Shown here one piece after another: positions 27,336-34,724 of a stretch of DNA of 64,000 nt; position 1 is the stretch's first letter; the number at the start of each line of letters is the position of its first letter. The DNA is taken from the NCBI GenBank assembly GCA_036502005.1, contig DASXZH010000030.1:7934-71933 (forward strand). The letters run 5' to 3'. This stretch comes from DASXZH01 sp036502005 (GTDB taxonomy: Bacteria > Armatimonadota > Fimbriimonadia > Fimbriimonadales > Fimbriimonadaceae). A program made the position numbers and the translations under genes. The notes under the pieces were generated by a model. That model was not told where the DNA came from, searched no databases, and saw only the letters and a list, made by a program, of their open reading frames with translations.

Positions 27336-27848
27336 TTAGCTTGGTTTCGTGACTTCGACGCCATCAACCGAACCCCACATTCGACCGGGAGGGGATTGAC
27401 TGATTTCGAGTGTGATATCGTCAGGGTCGAGAAGATAAACCGTGTAGCCGCCTTTGTTTACGCCCGCTACGATTTCAATCGGGTCTTCGGCTTTGAACCT
27501 TACCCCTGCGGCTTTGAGCCTGGACATTTCGGCGTGGATGTCGTCGGTCACAAACGCCAAATGCGGCGCGCCGGCTCGGTTGGTGGCGACGTCTGTCCGT
27601 TCGCCCTTCGGGTGAACATACTCCACCAACTCCAGGTGGTGGTTCGAGGGCCCCGCAAACGCGCCTGGAATCCTCAGCATCGCAACTTTAAGGTGGGCCT
27701 CGGGATATGCGACCAATCGTGCGGTGTATTCGTTGTGCTGAACTTGTTGCGTGACCGCCTCCATGCCTAGGAGACCGCAGTAAAACTCAAGGGATTTTTC
27801 CAAATCCCAAACAGTGAAGCTAGTGTGCCAAATACCTGTTAGTGCCAT
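27336..27848 (-). CDS. VOC (glyoxalase/dioxygenase superfamily) protein
   Basis: 170 aa from ATG 27848, two bases after the SDR stop. Two beta-alpha-beta-beta-beta repeats are visible: IWHTSFTVWDLEKSLEFYCG...LELVEYVHP and GAPHLAFVTDDIHAEMSRLK...TVYLLDPDDITLEI. Metal ligand candidates are His8, Glu in HHLELVEY, His in PHLAFV and Glu in DITLEI, the usual set for glyoxalase, epimerase or isomerase members. It probably isomerises or cleaves an intermediate of the sugar pathway. The exact reaction cannot be derived. Confidence 0.8.
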   Translation of the reverse strand: MALTGIWHTSFTVWDLEKSLEFYCGLLGMEAVTQQVQHNEYTARLVAYPEAHLKVAMLRIPGAFAGPSNHHLELVEYVHPKGERTDVATNRAGAPHLAFVTDDIHAEMSRLKAAGVRFKAEDPIEIVAGVNKGGYTVYLLDPDDITLEISQSPPGRMWGSVDGVEVTKPS

Positions 27849-27850
27849 GT

Positions 27851-28615
27851 TTATCTCATTAGGAATCCGCCGCACACATCCAGGGTTTGCCCGGTGACGT
27901 ACGACGCTTGTTTGCTCAGTAGGAAAAGGATTGTACTCGCGACTTCTTCGGTTTCGGCGAACCGGCCAAGCGGCGTTGCCGCGATCATCGGAGCCTGGGT
28001 TTCAGCTGGGGTTACGCCACGGATCCTTGCGCGTTCTTCGGCGATGGATTGAACGAGTGGGGTTTTTGCCACACCTGGAGCAACCGCGTTGATCCTGACG
28101 TTATGGGGTCCGTAGGCAAGAGCCATGGAACGGGTGAGACTCACCAACGCCGCTTTAGAAGCGCCGTAGGCGGCCTGTTCAAGCTTCGGCAGGAACCCGG
28201 AAACGCTGGCTAGGTTCACCATAGAACCGCCGCCGCGGGTTTTCATACGCTCCGCGCAGGCGCGCATCAGGAAAAACGCTCCGAACACGTTTATATTAAA
28301 AGTTTTTTCTAGACCCTCAATCGTTACAGCCGACATAGGCTGAGTAAGGACGTATCCGGCATTGTTAACCAAATGGTTGACCGGGCCCAGTTTGAATTCA
28401 ATTGCCGCCACTGCGTCTTCGAGGGAGTCGACTTTGCCGACGTCCATCTTAAAGAAGGTGCCCCCGATTTGGGTTGCGATCAACTGTCCCCGTTCGGAGT
28501 TTAAATCGCACACGGCGACCTTTGCGCCGCTGGCGGCTAAAGCTCGCGCCGTTGCTTCGCCGATCCCCTGGCCCGCTCCCGTCACGATGGCGACTTTGCC
28601 CGAAAACTCTTCTAT
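27851..28615 (-). CDS. SDR oxidoreductase with probable AUA start codon
   Basis: 254 aa if translation starts at ATA 28615. The first ordinary start in the frame is a GTG at 28585, which lies inside the first beta strand (VAIVTGAGQGIGE) and would delete it. Upstream of ATA stands AAAAGAGG with 7-base spacing, and ATA overlaps the previous stop as ATAG, just like the ATGA overlaps of this operon. Motifs: TGAGQGIG, NNAGYV, active-site Ser in LASVSGFLP, Tyr/Lys in AAYGASKAAL, and INAVAPGVAKTPL. It could act on a keto-deoxy-acid (2-keto-3-deoxy-L-fuconate dehydrogenase-like) or another pathway alcohol; this is inference from context. Confidence 0.8.
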   Translation of the reverse strand: MEEFSGKVAIVTGAGQGIGEATARALAASGAKVAVCDLNSERGQLIATQIGGTFFKMDVGKVDSLEDAVAAIEFKLGPVNHLVNNAGYVLTQPMSAVTIEGLEKTFNINVFGAFFLMRACAERMKTRGGGSMVNLASVSGFLPKLEQAAYGASKAALVSLTRSMALAYGPHNVRINAVAPGVAKTPLVQSIAEERARIRGVTPAETQAPMIAATPLGRFAETEEVASTILFLLSKQASYVTGQTLDVCGGFLMR

Positions 28616-29568
28616 GCGAGGACCTCTTTTACTTTGGCGATGATTTTGTCGACGGTTGGCAAGCTGGCGAACTCCATATCCTTTGCGAACGGCAGTGGAT
28701 GGTCCGCGCCGGTAACCCGTAAGATCGGTCCGTCCAACTCGTCGAAAAGCTTCTCTTGGATTTGAGCGGCTAAGTCCGCACCAAACCCGCAGCGGGCAGC
28801 GCTTTCGTGAACGATAAGAGCTCGGTGGGTTTTCTTGACCGACTTTTCAACGGTACCGAAATCTAGCGGGTTGAGGGTTCGCATATCGACCACTTCAACG
28901 TCGATGCCTTCTTTTGCAAGCTGTTCAGCCGCTTCAAGACAGAGGGTTAAGGAAAAAGAATATGAGAAAATGCTGGCTTGGGAGCCGCTCCGCTTTACGG
29001 CAGCCTTGCCTAACGGGATCTCAGTGGCGTCGATATCCGACTCCTTGGCATAGAGTTGGTTGTGCTCGATAAAGAGAACTGGGTTTGGATCGCGGATAGC
29101 CGCTTTTAGTAAACCGGCCGCATCCGAGGCGCTTGATGGCGCCACCACTTTTAGACCCGGCACATGGAGGAACAGGGATTCCAACATTTGCGAGTGCTGC
29201 GCGGCCGCACCTTTATAGCCACCGCCTTGGGTTCTGATAACCAATGGAACGGAGAGTCCGCCTGACATGTAAGTCGTTTTGGCAAGCTGGTTCAGGATTT
29301 GGTCCATGGCAACCAGCGAGAAATCGAAAAACATGATTTCCACCACTGGTTTTAGCCCCGTGAGAGCTGCGCCGAGGGCCATTCCGATAAAGCCGGATTC
29401 GGAAATGGGAGTATCGATGATACGGTCTTCACCGAACTCTTCAAAGAGCCCCTTTGTGACTTGGAACATGCCGCCGTGATGGCCGATGTCTTCGCCCATA
29501 AGGACCACGCGCGGATCGCGGCGCATTTCCTCAGCGATCGCGGATTTTACAGCTTGCCCGTAGGTCAT
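28612..29568 (-). CDS. TPP-dependent 2-oxoacid/acetoin dehydrogenase-type E1, beta subunit
   Basis: 318 aa. Typical E1-beta: TYGQAVKSAIAEEMRRDPRV (start), GEDIGHHGGMFQVTKGL, DTPISESGFIGMALGAALTG (the conserved TPP-contact glutamate in SES), and a C-terminal transketolase-like domain with VVDMRTLNPLDFGTV and HESAARCGFGADLAAQI. With the alpha subunit it forms an alpha2beta2 enzyme that decarboxylates 2-oxoacids or cleaves acyloins. No E2 or E3 gene follows; instead the next gene is an SDR. Start overlaps the alpha stop (ATGA), stop overlaps the ATA start of the SDR. Confidence 0.9.
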   Translation of the reverse strand: MTYGQAVKSAIAEEMRRDPRVVLMGEDIGHHGGMFQVTKGLFEEFGEDRIIDTPISESGFIGMALGAALTGLKPVVEIMFFDFSLVAMDQILNQLAKTTYMSGGLSVPLVIRTQGGGYKGAAAQHSQMLESLFLHVPGLKVVAPSSASDAAGLLKAAIRDPNPVLFIEHNQLYAKESDIDATEIPLGKAAVKRSGSQASIFSYSFSLTLCLEAAEQLAKEGIDVEVVDMRTLNPLDFGTVEKSVKKTHRALIVHESAARCGFGADLAAQIQEKLFDELDGPILRVTGADHPLPFAKDMEFASLPTVDKIIAKVKEVLA

Positions 29569-30563
29569 ACAAAAACTCCTTCGGATGCTTCTTGCACATC
29601 TGGCGCTGGAGAGGCAAGGGCGAATTCAAAGCCTTTCTTAACTTCTTTGTCTGCCTGGTTTTCCAGTTTCTTGATCTGATCTGGAGTTGCGTGTTTGCTG
29701 GATACCAGCCACTTGGCAAAGCGCGTTATCGGCGAGTTGCTTCGCCATTCCTCTACTTCTTCTTTGGGACGATAAGAGGTGCCCGGGTCAAGTTGGTAGT
29801 GCCCGCTCGTTCGGTAGGTCATCGCTTCTATGAATGTAGCACCTTCGCCTACGGCGGCCCGTTTTCGCGCTTGGGCCACAGTTTCGTAGACTTCTAGCGG
29901 GTCGTTGCCATCGATTCTGATCGTTTTTAGCCCGATAGCCGCCATGCGATTGCACAAATCGGTGTTGCCTGAACTTCGCGACAGCGGGGTCATTTCGGCG
30001 TAAAGGTTGTTCTCGCAGAAGAGAATAAGGGGGAGTTTAAACAGGGCCGCCATGTTGAAGCACTCCTGGGCGACACCTTGGTTCACGGTGCCGTCTCCGA
30101 AGGCGGTCAGGGCCACCCGGTTTTCCTTTAAAACTTTCGCGCTAAGGGCTGCTCCGGCCGCAGTTGGGATCCCGCCCGCCACGATACCGTTTGCTCCTAG
30201 CAGACCGTTGTCGATATCAAAAAGGTGCATCTTGCCACCTTTTCCTCCACTAAGGCCATCTTTCCGTCCGAGGATTTCGGCTGCCATTCGGCCTAAATCG
30301 CACCCCTTGGCAAGGGCATAACCGTGTCCGCGGTAGGTCATCGTGAGATTGTCGGTCTTGCGTAAAGCAAGGCACGCGCCAACCGGGCAAGCCTCTTGCC
30401 CTTGGCCCAAATGAAGCGATCCCCGTAATATGCCCTGTTTTGAATACTCGAGTAGGGAATCCTCAAACTTGGCCAGTTTGAGCATGTTGAGGTGGATCGC
30501 CAGATAATCCAGGGTCGGCTTTTGTGAAGGCTCTTTTAGGGCTTGGCCCCTTCTTGCGCTCAT
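29565..30563 (-). CDS. TPP-dependent 2-oxoacid/acetoin dehydrogenase-type E1, alpha subunit
   Basis: 332 aa. The TPP motif runs from GDGTVNQG (about 163-170) to the CENN pair about 27 residues later; also YRGHGYALAKG, GGKGGKMHLFD, GGIPTAAGAALSAK and TYRTSGHYQLDPG. The sequence is closer in style to acetoin/pyruvate dehydrogenase E1-alpha than to branched-chain types. It is the first gene of a nine- or ten-gene minus-strand operon. The phosphorylation loop region (TSGHYQLDPGTSYR) is present as in relatives. The alternative ATG inside (about residue 27, MLKLAKFEDS) would also be possible but has no better ribosome site. Confidence 0.9.
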   Translation of the reverse strand: MSARRGQALKEPSQKPTLDYLAIHLNMLKLAKFEDSLLEYSKQGILRGSLHLGQGQEACPVGACLALRKTDNLTMTYRGHGYALAKGCDLGRMAAEILGRKDGLSGGKGGKMHLFDIDNGLLGANGIVAGGIPTAAGAALSAKVLKENRVALTAFGDGTVNQGVAQECFNMAALFKLPLILFCENNLYAEMTPLSRSSGNTDLCNRMAAIGLKTIRIDGNDPLEVYETVAQARKRAAVGEGATFIEAMTYRTSGHYQLDPGTSYRPKEEVEEWRSNSPITRFAKWLVSSKHATPDQIKKLENQADKEVKKGFEFALASPAPDVQEASEGVFV

Positions 30564-30594
30564 GCCATAACGTTACCGCGAAAATGGTAAATGC

Positions 30595-30660
30595 TGGAGC
30601 CCTCGACGAGAATCGAACCCCTGACTCTTCTTTACCAAAGAATGCTCTTGCCCCAGAGAA
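30595..30660 (-). pseudogene. Degenerate tRNA-Thr copy
   Basis: On the minus strand the 3' half of tRNA-Thr(GGU) is copied, including the anticodon loop TTGGTAA, T-arm GGGTTCGATTCTC and the CCA end. The first anticodon-stem pair and one T-stem pair are broken, the 5' acceptor strand is missing and the D-arm is altered. An inverted copy of the D-arm (TTAGCTCAGCGGCAG, 30673-30687) lies just beyond it on the plus strand. Confidence 0.7.
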
Positions 30661-30708
30661 GCAACAGAGAGTTAGCTCAGCGGCAGGGGACCGCATATTT
30701 CACAAAAC

Positions 30709-30783
30709 TGGAGCCCTCAACGAGAATCGAACCCGTGACCTCTTCTTTACCAAAGAAGTGCTCTGCCGCTGAGCTATGAGGGC
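30709..30783 (-). tRNA. tRNA-Thr(GGU)
   Basis: 75 nt including encoded CCA. Acceptor GCCCTCA pairs with TGAGGGC, D-arm AGCTCAGCGGCAGAGC, anticodon loop TTGGTAA with stem CTTCT/AGAAG, T-arm ACGGGTTCGATTCTCGT, discriminator T. Encoded CCA at 30709-30711. Confidence 0.93.
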
Positions 30784-30790
30784 AATTTAC

Positions 30791-30875
30791 TGGTGGGGAG
30801 TGAAGGATTCGAACCTACGTAGGCATCGCCGGCAGATTTACAGTCTGCTCCCATTGGCCACTCGGGCAACTCCCC
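30791..30875 (-). tRNA. tRNA-Tyr(GUA)
   Basis: 85 nt including encoded CCA. Acceptor GGGGAGT pairs with ACTCCCC, discriminator A, anticodon stem GCAGA/TCTGC with loop CTGTAAA (anticodon GTA), a long class II variable arm and T-loop GTTCGAATC. It lies 7 bases upstream of tRNA-Thr on the same strand. Confidence 0.93.
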
Positions 30876-30905
30876 AGCAACCGGAAGTTATACCCCAAAC
30901 GGGGG

Positions 30906-30934
30906 AAGTCGAAAGTCGAAAGTCGAAAGTCGAA
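30906..30934 (+). repeat. Tandem heptamer array (GAAAGTC)
   Basis: Four consecutive copies of the 7-mer AGTCGAA (equivalent to GAAAGTC). Period-7 arrays with other sequences occur at 46084-46110 and about 55655-55756. Confidence 0.8.
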
Positions 30935-31081
30935 CGGACAGCGCAGGCGCAGATTGGGAACCGTGATAGTTCTGCAAACTAACTAGTTATAAGACGCCGA
31001 ACAATCGTAGCATGGGGCAATGGCCTGACACCGCCTTTTCCGGAGCCCAACCAACGTCGCAGAACTGCCAACCAAGATCGG

Positions 31082-31144
31082 TTCTGACTCCCGGCGACAG
31101 GTCGCCTGGCTGAAAGCGGCGTCAGCCCGCCAGCACTCCCAAAG
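31082..31144 (-). repeat. REP-like double-hairpin element, copy D
   Basis: On the minus strand: GGGAGTGC, hairpin GGCGG...CCGCC-type, linker TTTCAGCCAGG and hairpin GGCGACCTGTCGCC. It has the same skeleton as copies A, B and C but different stem sequences. Confidence 0.6.
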
Positions 31145-31336
31145 CGCTGGTCGGTCCCAATTAACTCTTTGCGATCTTTGCATTCTTGCGCAAAAATGCC
31201 GAATTTACCTAGAATGAATCGAACCGACTTCGTAACAATGACGGAGTGTTCATCAAGTCTGTCTTTGCGTGACAAAAAAAGCCCCTTCAGAAATGGATGC
31301 TCTGGTCGATCTTTGACAAGGCGGATAAAGGGAGCC

Positions 31337-31365
31337 TTGCGTAATAGTGCCCACGGCCTTATAAT
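31337..31365 (+). promoter_or_regulatory. Promoter placing the transcript start at the GTG codon
   Basis: -35 TTGCGT (31337-31342), 17-base spacer, perfect -10 TATAAT (31360-31365). The GTG start codon begins 7 bases after the -10, so the mRNA should be leaderless or nearly so; no ribosome site exists. Confidence 0.55.
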
Positions 31366-31371
31366 GGACAA

Positions 31372-33472
31372 GTGAAGCTTAATCGCCTTTTTCCCGCCGC
31401 CGTCGTCGCATTCTTGCTGTTCTTGATCGGCTGCGGAGGAAGTGGAGGCGGAGGCGGCTCGACTGGCTTAACCACCGCTACGACGGGGGCGCTCACCACG
31501 ACGACCGGAAGCGGAGGACTCACTCTCATGTCCGATGCCTCTCGGCAAACGATCATCCAGGCAATCACCACCGCGTTAGCCACCGTCCCTCAAACAAACG
31601 GCCAGTGGAATGCAACCCAAGCGGCAACTGCCCTCACGAAAATAAAAGGTCTCACGAGCGTGACGGCCACCGCTGGAGGAGATGTCATCGCCCTCTTCTC
31701 CGATGGCGTGCCCTTTTCAATTTTCAACTCAAACATGCCTTTAACGGCTCCCGGCAGGCAACACCGGCCCCAAGCACTCCCAACCCGATTGCCAACAATT
31801 CCAACTGGAAGCACGGTGGCTTATGTCCTCGACACCCAAGCTCCCGTTCTCGCCGTTGGCGAAACCCAAGCGCCAACTCAGCTTGGTGGCATGTTCTCCC
31901 ACGCCCATTACTCGCCTATCGTTTCGACAGCGACGGTGGCCGTATTGAAGCAGTTGGGAACCTATAAAGCTGCCGGCATGCTGTTTCATGGCCACGGAGG
32001 AGAGTGCTACATGGCGCCGAGCCTCACCAATGCTTCCGGCGGCCCAAGCCTAGGTTGGGGCATGCAAACCGCCGATATCGCCAACTTTAACGCAGGCAGT
32101 TCTGGCTACAACTCGCCCAACTACAAGACGGACCTCAAAACGGGGGCTCTGGGCGTAGCTATGAGCAACTATGACTTCCAGAAGAACCTACTGGGCCAGG
32201 ACGAGGCTGGCAAATTCATCGCGACCACGTTCTACTTCGCTACTCAAATCTTCCCAGGAAACTATCACTGGAGTTTTTCAACTGGCAGCCTTATCTACCT
32301 TTCGTGCTGCGAAGGGGGTTCGCCCGCCGCGATCAAGTTTCAGAATGTGTTGAAGGGTCTGGGAGCGGGGGCAGTGGCGGGCTGGACAAACGAAACCCAG
32401 CCTGAGATGATGAACGCAGCGCAAGAAGCCCTGCTGAGCGAAATGACTGGTTCCAATATCATTCAGCCGGCCACGCCTCCCCGCCGGCCGTTCAGCTTTA
32501 CATCAACGAAGACCGAGCTAGACCTCCAAAAAATCACCGACTACTTTTTTGCCGAACGGGCAAAACACGGCCTTAGAGCTGACCTCCTTTGGCACTACCG
32601 AGTTTCAGGCGTTTGCTCCCTCACTCGACTTTATTGCGCCCAGCGGAACCACGTTAGGGCTCTCCGGGATCTTCGGTCCAACTCAGGGCAAGGTCATGCT
32701 TGCGGGGACCTCTTTGGCCATCCAAAGTTGGTCCAACAACTACATCCTTTGCACCCTTCCTGCCAACCTAACCGGACAGTGCTTCGTTCAGATTCCCCTT
32801 GGAAGCACGACCGTCGACTCCAACTACCGAGAACTGAGCAGTTGGTCTGGCACCGTTTCCGATACAGAGTCGCAGGATGGAGTCCAAATTGGATCCGCAA
32901 CCATGAAAGTGAAACTGTTGGCTGCGATATCGCCCTACTATGAAGACGCCCTTTCAAAAGTCTTAACCGGCCCGCCAACGGCGACCCAATGGAGCACCCA
33001 GGAAGGAAACTTAGCGCTTACGTCCATAAGCGCAACCAACTCAGACAGCTGCGTGGTGGCCGCGGGTGGCACTTTTATGGATAACGGGGCGACCTATGAT
33101 CTCACCTATTCCGGCCCCTCGAGCTTAAGCGTTACCGGAAATAAAACGGATTATTGGTGGTTTATTTTGGGCGTTCCAGGCGCGGCTGGGCCAGGGCGCT
33201 TTGGCTATCAGGCTTATGCAGGCGGGGCTCAAGCGGTGACCATCACTCAGGCAAACGGCTCCACCACCAGCAGCACCGGTCCCTGGGAATGGCAGACCGA
33301 AAGGGAGATCGCCAACAATGTAAACGTGGCGGATGTGGTGACGGCATTTGATTCCAACTACAACATGGCAGCTGGGACTTATACTTCAAACGCAGGCCTT
33401 CAGGAGACTAGTAGCTGGAGCGCGTTTCCTTGTACAGCGGCGCCAAATTTGCAAAATACAAATCCCCGGTGA
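31372..33472 (+). pseudogene. Lipoprotein with caspase-like (clan CD) HG/SC motifs, interrupted by a +1 frameshift
   Basis: Two overlapping frames make one protein of about 699 aa. Frame 1 starts at GTG 31372 with a signal peptide and lipobox LFLIGC, followed by a Gly/Thr-rich spacer. It contains AGMLFHGHGG and LIYLSCCEGG followed by GAGAVAGWTNE, an arrangement like the His-Gly and Ala/Ser-Cys motifs of clan CD cysteine peptidases (caspase/gingipain fold). After DYF the sense sequence continues in the +1 frame from 32549 (PNGQNTALELTSFGTTEF...). The shift coincides with a run of six T at about 32545-32550; five T would restore one frame. The C-terminal part is beta-rich, Ig-like. Mutation, read error or slippage cannot be separated here. 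Confidence 0.65.
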
Positions 33473-33491
33473 GTCGGCGGACTTAGGAAGG

Positions 33492-33614
33492 CTATGCAGT
33501 CTGTTGACTCTTCAGCCATGCCAACGTGCGTTTGTCGGCGAATGCGCGAGCTTCTTCGATAGTCATCCTTTCGCCGCGATCCAAGGCTTCCTCGCCTTCC
33601 CGTATCATTTCCAT
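33492..33614 (-). CDS. Small antitoxin-like protein or remnant
   Basis: 40 aa from ATG 33614: a charged helical sequence ending with EEALDRGERMTIEEARAFAD followed by KRTLAWLKSQQTA. The same frame stays open upstream to the nagA stop (33698) and the residues before the ATG (TIKLNPEQ) also look coding, but no ordinary start exists there. The style resembles small type II antitoxin-like proteins. No toxin gene is adjacent, so it may be an orphan or a decayed gene. Confidence is limited by its size. Confidence 0.4.
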   Translation of the reverse strand: MEMIREGEEALDRGERMTIEEARAFADKRTLAWLKSQQTA

Positions 33615-33695
33615 TTGCTCAGGGTTAAGCTTAATGGTTTGCTCGGATTTGCCTGGTTGCTTCTGCGTTCCTATCCTTATAATACGATATTGGGC

Positions 33696-34724
33696 TCAAT
33701 GCTTTACTTCCCTAAGCTCCAACCCATTAGAAAACTCCAGCCAAACCTTGGGCTCTCGCGTTTCCCCAATCGAAAGTCGCGGACTTAGGCAGCAAGCTCG
33801 AATGGCCGTCTCCACTCCAAAATCCGCAGCCAAGTTTTGAAATGCATCCTTCAGCGTAATCGCGCTGCCGGCCAGCGCCCCATTTGAAGCGAGCCGAACC
33901 TGTCCTGGCGTGGTCACGCAGTCGTGGCCCCACATGGTTATGTGCTGGCCCGAGGGCAGACCGGTTGCCCGCGAGCTATCGCTCACGGCGACCAGTTTAT
34001 CAACCGGCTTGCTCCGAACGAGCAAACTCGCCGAAGGCTCGGAAACGTGGATGCGGTCGTAGATCAATTCGGCGTACACACCGTTCTCGATCATGGCAAA
34101 GCCGGCCAAGCCTGCCTCGCGGTGGTGAAAACCCCGCATCGCGTTGAACGTGTGAGTCACATGGGTTGCCCCCGCCTTAAACCCGGCCATCGCCTGTTCG
34201 TAAGTAGCGTCGCTGTGGCCCATGCTTACGGCCACCCCCCGCGACGATAAACGGGAGATTAAAGGCAGCACGCCAACGCGCTCCGGCGCAAGAGTAATCA
34301 CCCGCAGTCGTGGGTCATCCAAAATCGAATCCCATTCGGAGCCTGGCGTGGTTATCGACGAAACCGGCTGCGCGCCCGGGTGCAACTCGCTAATAAAAGG
34401 CCCCTCCAAGTGAAATCCCCACATCATCTCATGCTCCGGCAAGTTAGATAAAGCAGAAGCGATATCTGAAGGGGTTGCCGTAATCGTCGTTGGTAAAAAG
34501 GCTTCGTAACCCAGCTCGCGCAGTCTGGAGGCCAGTTGCACCATCTCGGCGGCCGTAGCCGACATAAAGTCGATCCCAAATGCGCCATGAATATGGATAT
34601 CCACCAAGCCAGGCGCCAAAATGCCGTCTGCCGAGCCGGATGACTCGGTAAATACCGGCGACCCCGAAACCCATTCAACTTCATAGGTGCCAAATCCAGA
34701 AGGGCCAATCGCTTGGTATTTCAT
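33696..34724 (-). CDS. nagA: N-acetylglucosamine-6-phosphate deacetylase
   Basis: 342 aa. Removes acetate from GlcNAc-6-P, giving glucosamine-6-P for amino-sugar use and cell-wall recycling. Amidohydrolase fold: ILAPGLVDIHIHGAFGIDF (HxH), GFHLEGPFI with the metal-binding Glu, VSMGHSDATYEQ and THVTHTFNAM for the two histidine sites, and VSDSSRATGLPSG containing the catalytic Asp. Slightly shorter than typical (about 380 aa), mainly at the N-terminus. Start overlaps the dprA stop (ATGA). nagB is not in the window. Confidence 0.93.
   Translation of the reverse strand: MKYQAIGPSGFGTYEVEWVSGSPVFTESSGSADGILAPGLVDIHIHGAFGIDFMSATAAEMVQLASRLRELGYEAFLPTTITATPSDIASALSNLPEHEMMWGFHLEGPFISELHPGAQPVSSITTPGSEWDSILDDPRLRVITLAPERVGVLPLISRLSSRGVAVSMGHSDATYEQAMAGFKAGATHVTHTFNAMRGFHHREAGLAGFAMIENGVYAELIYDRIHVSEPSASLLVRSKPVDKLVAVSDSSRATGLPSGQHITMWGHDCVTTPGQVRLASNGALAGSAITLKDAFQNLAADFGVETAIRACCLSPRLSIGETREPKVWLEFSNGLELREVKH

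Larger units (their letters stand above)
30876..31371. other. Intergenic region tRNA-Tyr to frame-broken lipoprotein gene
   Basis: About 500 bases. Contains a heptamer repeat array (30906-30934), REP-like copy D (31082-31144), and a promoter for the gene at 31372. An open frame on the minus strand (30979-31371) runs through the repeat and shows no protein-like features. Confidence 0.5.

Noticed and set aside
30979..31371. Minus-strand frame of 130 codons between tRNA-Tyr and the lipoprotein gene
   Set aside because: It passes through REP copy D and shows no domain or codon pattern of a real protein.
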